A stretch of 22,577 bases of DNA from Bacilli bacterium (lineage in GTDB: Bacteria > Bacillota_I > Bacilli_A > RF39 > UBA660): NCBI GenBank assembly GCA_017550205.1, contig JAFZPS010000008.1:1-22577 (forward strand), given 5' to 3'. Each line of letters opens with the position of its first letter. Positions within the stretch are counted from its first letter, which is position 1. Below are positions 20,490 through 22,577 of the stretch, one piece after another. The position numbers and the translations under genes were made by a program. The notes under the pieces were generated by a model, which did no database searches, was not told the origin of the DNA, and saw nothing but the letters and a program-made list of their open reading frames with translations.

Positions 20490-21080
20490 TTAATCCTCCT
20501 TAGCTCTTGACTCTTCTATATATTTTTTTATTAAGAATTTAGATAAGATAACATCTGCTTCAGCAAGATCATAATCTAATAATTCCTCTATATTTACCCA
20601 TTTATATTCTGAGTGTGTAGAAAGAGTAAAGTCTCCACTTATATATTCACATTCATATAGTTTTAAATCTACTATATGACCAGGATATTCACATATACTA
20701 TGAGTTAAATAATCTTTTATATTAGTTTTAATTTTATATAGTTCATTAAAGGCTCTTTCTAAGGATTTCTTTTCGTCTTCTAGACCTTGTCTTCTTCCTC
20801 CTGGGAATTCCCATTTGTTTTTAACATGGTCTTCTTTTTTCCTTTTAGCTATTAGGCATTTTCCATCTTTCATAATAAGACCACATACAACATCTAATAT
20901 CTTTTTATTCTCTACTACGTTGGTAACTTCAAAAGGAAGACCATTCTTCTTAATAACTTGTTTTAGAAATAAATTTATTGCTGAACTCATGGATAAACCT
21001 AAATCTGTTAATACAAGAGTTGCATCTTTTTTAACATTACTATCTATTTGTATATTAATAGCGCTTGTTTTACTTTCCAT
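20490..21080 (-). CDS. RelB/DinJ-type ribbon-helix-helix domain fused to a degenerate Nudix domain; putative nucleotide-sensing regulator
   Basis: Residues 1-52 (SAINIQIDSNVKKDATLVLT, LGLSMSSAINLFLKQV, NGLPFEV) are a RelB/DinJ antitoxin-type ribbon-helix-helix DNA-binding domain. A short linker leads to a Nudix fold from about residue 61 (VVCGLIMKDGKCLIAKRKK, WEFPGGRR). The Nudix box is degenerate: Gly95, Glu101, Arg109 and Glu113 are kept, but the two other metal-binding glutamates are Ala110 and Leu114 and the last Gly is Lys116. The Nudix part is therefore likely a ligand-binding module, not an enzyme, as in the NrtR regulators (which use a winged helix instead). No RelE/YafQ toxin gene is adjacent. 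The ORF is continuous, without frameshift. The frame extends to 21110, but GAGGAGG 6 nt before the ATG at 21080 fixes the start. It heads a four-gene operon. Confidence 0.85.
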   Translation of the reverse strand: MESKTSAINIQIDSNVKKDATLVLTDLGLSMSSAINLFLKQVIKKNGLPFEVTNVVENKKILDVVCGLIMKDGKCLIAKRKKEDHVKNKWEFPGGRRQGLEDEKKSLERAFNELYKIKTNIKDYLTHSICEYPGHIVDLKLYECEYISGDFTLSTHSEYKWVNIEELLDYDLAEADVILSKFLIKKYIEESRAKED

Positions 21081-21100
21081 ATTTTGCCTCCTCGAAAAGT

Positions 21101-21163
21101 ATAGTATCACTTAAAAAATACAATGTCAATAGAAAACTACAAAAATACTACAAGAATACTACA
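21101..21163 (-). promoter_or_regulatory. Promoter and candidate operator of the RHH-Nudix operon
   Basis: On the minus strand TTGACA (21129-21124), 17 bp, TACTAT (21106-21101): a strong sigma-A promoter. Upstream of the -35 are three direct repeats reading TGTAGTATT, TGTAGTATT and TGTAGTTTT on the minus strand (plus-strand ACTACA at 21136-21141, 21147-21152 and 21158-21163), spaced exactly 11 bp, one helical turn. A near copy in reverse orientation, TATAGTAT, covers the -10 (21100-21107). Arrays of short repeats in helical phase are the usual binding sites of ribbon-helix-helix proteins, so the first gene product is the likely ligand. Confidence 0.7.
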
Positions 21164-21177
21164 TTTATTAAAATAAT

Positions 21178-21207
21178 AAAAAAGTACTATTTTTCTAGTA
21201 CTTTTTC
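21178..21207 (-). terminator. Terminator of the 158-aa gene
   Basis: Stem AAAAAGTACTA / TAGTACTTTTT with a 6-nt loop, covering the stop codon of the 158-aa gene, with a T run on the minus strand. Confidence 0.8.
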
Positions 21208-21663
21208 TTTTTCTATTACTTTACCAAATGTATAATAACCATATTGTTTTAATGTTTCATTATATGAAGCTTTTACTTCAACTGGTTCAGTATTTTTATA
21301 CCAAATATCATATCCACCTGTTTTAGCACCATATGCGAATCCATTTGCATTTGGTATTGTGTATGGAGTAACTTCAAATACTTCATAACCTTCAGGAATA
21401 TAGTTTAATGCGAATCCTTCTATATTATCTTTTTTAGCTTCATAAGATACTCTAAATGAAATAAGGTGTTCTCCTTCATTAAATACTTTAACTGAATTAG
21501 CATCAATATTTTTTATTGTTTCATCTGTTGAATCATCTATTGTAGTAGTTGTTTCAGTATTACTATTATCTCCAAAGAAATACTTTCCAACAAGAGTACC
21601 ACTTGCAAATGTTAATAATAGTGCTGCAGGTACTGCTAACAATTGTTTTTGTTTTTCTGTCAT
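21187..21663 (-). CDS. 158-aa membrane-anchored extracytoplasmic protein, unknown
   Basis: Residues 7-28 (LLAVPAALLLTFASGTLVG) form an N-terminal signal-anchor helix, followed by a Ser/Thr/Asp-rich flexible linker (about residues 32-50) and a small domain of about 100 residues rich in Tyr, Glu and Val (VKVFNEGEHLISFRVSY, IPEGYEVFEVTPYTIPN, YGAKTGGYDIWYKN), probably beta-rich and on the outer face of the membrane. I do not recognise a family. The promoter is near consensus with an extended -10, and GAGGTGAGG precedes the ATG. It is divergent from the 210-aa gene and ended by its own terminator. Confidence 0.7.
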   Translation of the reverse strand: MTEKQKQLLAVPAALLLTFASGTLVGKYFFGDNSNTETTTTIDDSTDETIKNIDANSVKVFNEGEHLISFRVSYEAKKDNIEGFALNYIPEGYEVFEVTPYTIPNANGFAYGAKTGGYDIWYKNTEPVEVKASYNETLKQYGYYTFGKVIEKEKVLEK

Positions 21664-21687
21664 GTTTCCTCACCTCAATTGCTACAT

Positions 21688-21716
21688 ATTATACCACATT
21701 TCCCCTTTTTTTTCAA
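21688..21716 (-). promoter_or_regulatory. Promoter of the 158-aa gene
   Basis: On the minus strand TTGAAA (21716-21711), 17 bp, TATAAT (21693-21688) with TGG before it, i.e. an extended -10. Confidence 0.75.
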
Positions 21717-21739
21717 GATATGTTACATTCAATTAAAAC

Positions 21740-21768
21740 TTGATATTTTTTGATAAATACGTTATAAT
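21740..21768 (+). promoter_or_regulatory. Promoter of the 210-aa gene
   Basis: TTGATA (21740-21745), 17 bp, TATAAT (21763-21768), about 22 bp before the ATG at 21790. Confidence 0.75.
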
Positions 21769-21789
21769 ATGCCCCAAGGAGATGCAAAT

Positions 21790-22422
21790 ATGGAAAAGAA
21801 AAACGATATTAGTTCTAAAGAAAAAACACTTTCTTTATTGGACATAACTGCTGTAGCACTTTTATATAATTATTTAGCAAATAATAAAACTATTCTTTCA
21901 ACTTATAAAATAAGTACTTTTTTTGATTATTTAAAAAAAGCAAACTATCATAATGATGATGTATCATATAAATTTGTATATAGTGAAGAAACATCTAATA
22001 AGATATTAGAACAAAGTGTGAAATTTGATTTAGTTAAATGTGAAGTATTTAATATTGCTAATTTAGCTTCACACTATGAAACATTACCAAAAGATTTTAT
22101 TAATAAAACATTAACATCTGAAGCATTACAATTAATTGGTATAGAAAGAAATCAATTAAAAATTGCTACAACAACTAGAAATTATTATGATCATATTGAT
22201 GTTTATGCTATGGGTCAAAGAGATGCAATAGAAAAATCAGTAAACTGTTTAGAAACTTACGGATTTAAAAATATTAAAATAACTAGAGCTTTTTATCTAG
22301 GAATGAAAGATGATCATTTATATAGTGTAAGTTATAATGCTGATAAAGATTTTGAATCACTAGATCTAGATGACAAAAAAGTAAAAGTTAAGGTATTTGG
22401 AAAAGAAAATATTATTTTATAA
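21790..22422 (+). CDS. 210-aa soluble protein, unknown
   Basis: No signal peptide or membrane segment. The first ~55 residues (SLLDITAVALLYNYLANNK) are helical; the region 55-120 is Lys/Glu-rich; the last 70 residues (IATTTRNYYDHIDVYAMGQR, NIKITRAFYLG, KVKVKVFGKENIIL) look like an alpha/beta domain. I do not recognise a family. The frame is open to an ATG at 21769 that falls just after the -10 box and before the ribosome binding site; CAAGGAGA 7 nt before the ATG at 21790 fixes the start there. It has its own promoter and terminator and is divergent from the 158-aa membrane protein gene. Confidence 0.65.
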   Translation: MEKKNDISSKEKTLSLLDITAVALLYNYLANNKTILSTYKISTFFDYLKKANYHNDDVSYKFVYSEETSNKILEQSVKFDLVKCEVFNIANLASHYETLPKDFINKTLTSEALQLIGIERNQLKIATTTRNYYDHIDVYAMGQRDAIEKSVNCLETYGFKNIKITRAFYLGMKDDHLYSVSYNADKDFESLDLDDKKVKVKVFGKENIIL

Positions 22423-22424
22423 TT

Positions 22425-22450
22425 AAAGACATTCAATAATGTCTTTTTTT
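22425..22450 (+). terminator. Terminator of the 210-aa gene
   Basis: Stem AAAGACATT / AATGTCTTT with a CAAT loop and a T run, right after the stop codon. Confidence 0.85.
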
Positions 22451-22453
22451 ATA

Positions 22454-22480
22454 TAAAAAAACTAGATATTTCTATCTAGT
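22454..22480 (-). terminator. Terminator of the tRNA-Glu transcript
   Basis: Stem ACTAGATA / TATCTAGT with a GAAA tetraloop as read on the minus strand, followed by a T run. It lies 8 bp after the tRNA 3' end. Confidence 0.85.
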
Positions 22481-22488
22481 AATAATCT

Positions 22489-22565
22489 TGGTAGCCTGTA
22501 CGGAATTCGAATCCGTGAATGTTACCTTGAGAGGGTAATGTGTTAAGCCACTTCACCAACAGGCC
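22489..22565 (-). tRNA. tRNA-Glu (anticodon CTC)
   Basis: Minus-strand gene of 77 nt with an encoded CCA end. Acceptor stem GGCCTGT / ACAGGCT (one G-U), D stem GTG/CAC, anticodon stem TTACC/GGTAA around loop CTCTCAA (anticodon CTC, reading GAG), 5-nt variable loop, T stem ACGGA/TCCGT around TTCGAAT, discriminator A. The overall sequence agrees with bacterial tRNA-Glu. A CTC tRNA is an extra isoacceptor in so AT-rich a genome, where a TTC tRNA could read both codons. Its promoter lies outside the window or in an upstream tRNA unit. Confidence 0.95.
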
Positions 22566-22577
22566 ATATAAAGTACA

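Noticed and set aside
20490..21080. Type II toxin-antitoxin system (RelB/DinJ antitoxin)
   Set aside because: No RelE/YafQ-like toxin ORF on either side; the antitoxin-type domain is fused to a Nudix domain and heads a nucleotide-enzyme operon.
21133..21163. Short phased repeats considered as a CRISPR-like or minisatellite array
   Set aside because: Repeat units are about 9 bp with 2-bp gaps, and no cas genes are present; they fit an operator better.

Overview
The window is about 22.6 kb of very AT-rich DNA (roughly three quarters A+T by eye) from a spore-forming, Gram-positive-type bacterium. It carries spoIVB, spoIIGA-sigE, a SpoIIM-like gene and a CotF-like coat gene pair, next to compact housekeeping genes with strong AGGAGG/AGGTG ribosome binding sites. 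TGA is used as a stop (for example at the end of cmk), so the code is the standard bacterial one and not the Mycoplasma code. The best guess is an uncultured, genome-reduced member of the Bacilli (RF39- or Erysipelotrichia-like); that placement is inference from gene content, not a database result.

Layout. 1-1023: C-terminal part of a RecD2-type helicase, cut by the window edge. 1058-4044: sporulation block with a 45-aa membrane peptide, spoIVB, an unknown three-helix membrane protein, then spoIIGA overlapping sigE. 4055-5894: a YigZ/IMPACT protein (-) divergent from an AI-2E-family permease (+). 5895-10918: an alanine T-box leader followed by a dNMP-kinase-like gene, cmk, alaS and holA. 10929-12152: rarA (-), divergent from xerD, which leads to deoB and a lipid- or membrane-anchored 'YLYP' protein ending at 14999. 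15009-15188: a small Cys-rich ORF. 15189-15699: a 0.5-kb gene-poor stretch with AT-rich repeats and a candidate structured RNA. 15700-18911: mostly minus-strand genes (47-aa membrane peptide, XRE-type regulator, SpoIIM, a Prli42-like micro-protein on the plus strand, a 99-aa unknown, a glyoxalase-II-like hydrolase, a split CotF pair). 18972-21080: a four-gene minus-strand operon. 21187-22422: two divergent unknown genes. 22489-22565: tRNA-Glu(CTC).

The most interesting part is the 21080-18972 operon. Its first gene fuses a RelB/DinJ-type ribbon-helix-helix DNA-binding domain to a Nudix domain in which two of the three metal-binding glutamates are replaced. It is followed by an intact Nudix (MutT-like) hydrolase, a MazG-like pyrophosphohydrolase and an unknown 263-aa protein. 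A strong promoter sits upstream with three TGTAGTATT-type repeats spaced 11 bp apart. A simple reading is a nucleotide-sensing transcription factor controlling a nucleotide-pool-cleaning operon, built from toxin-antitoxin parts. This is a hypothesis.

Many convergent gene pairs share a single bidirectional terminator that contains the stop codon of one of the genes, and many promoters are near-consensus sigma-A elements with 17-bp spacers. In several ORFs the longest open frame starts inside the ribosome binding site; I moved those starts downstream and say so in each entry.
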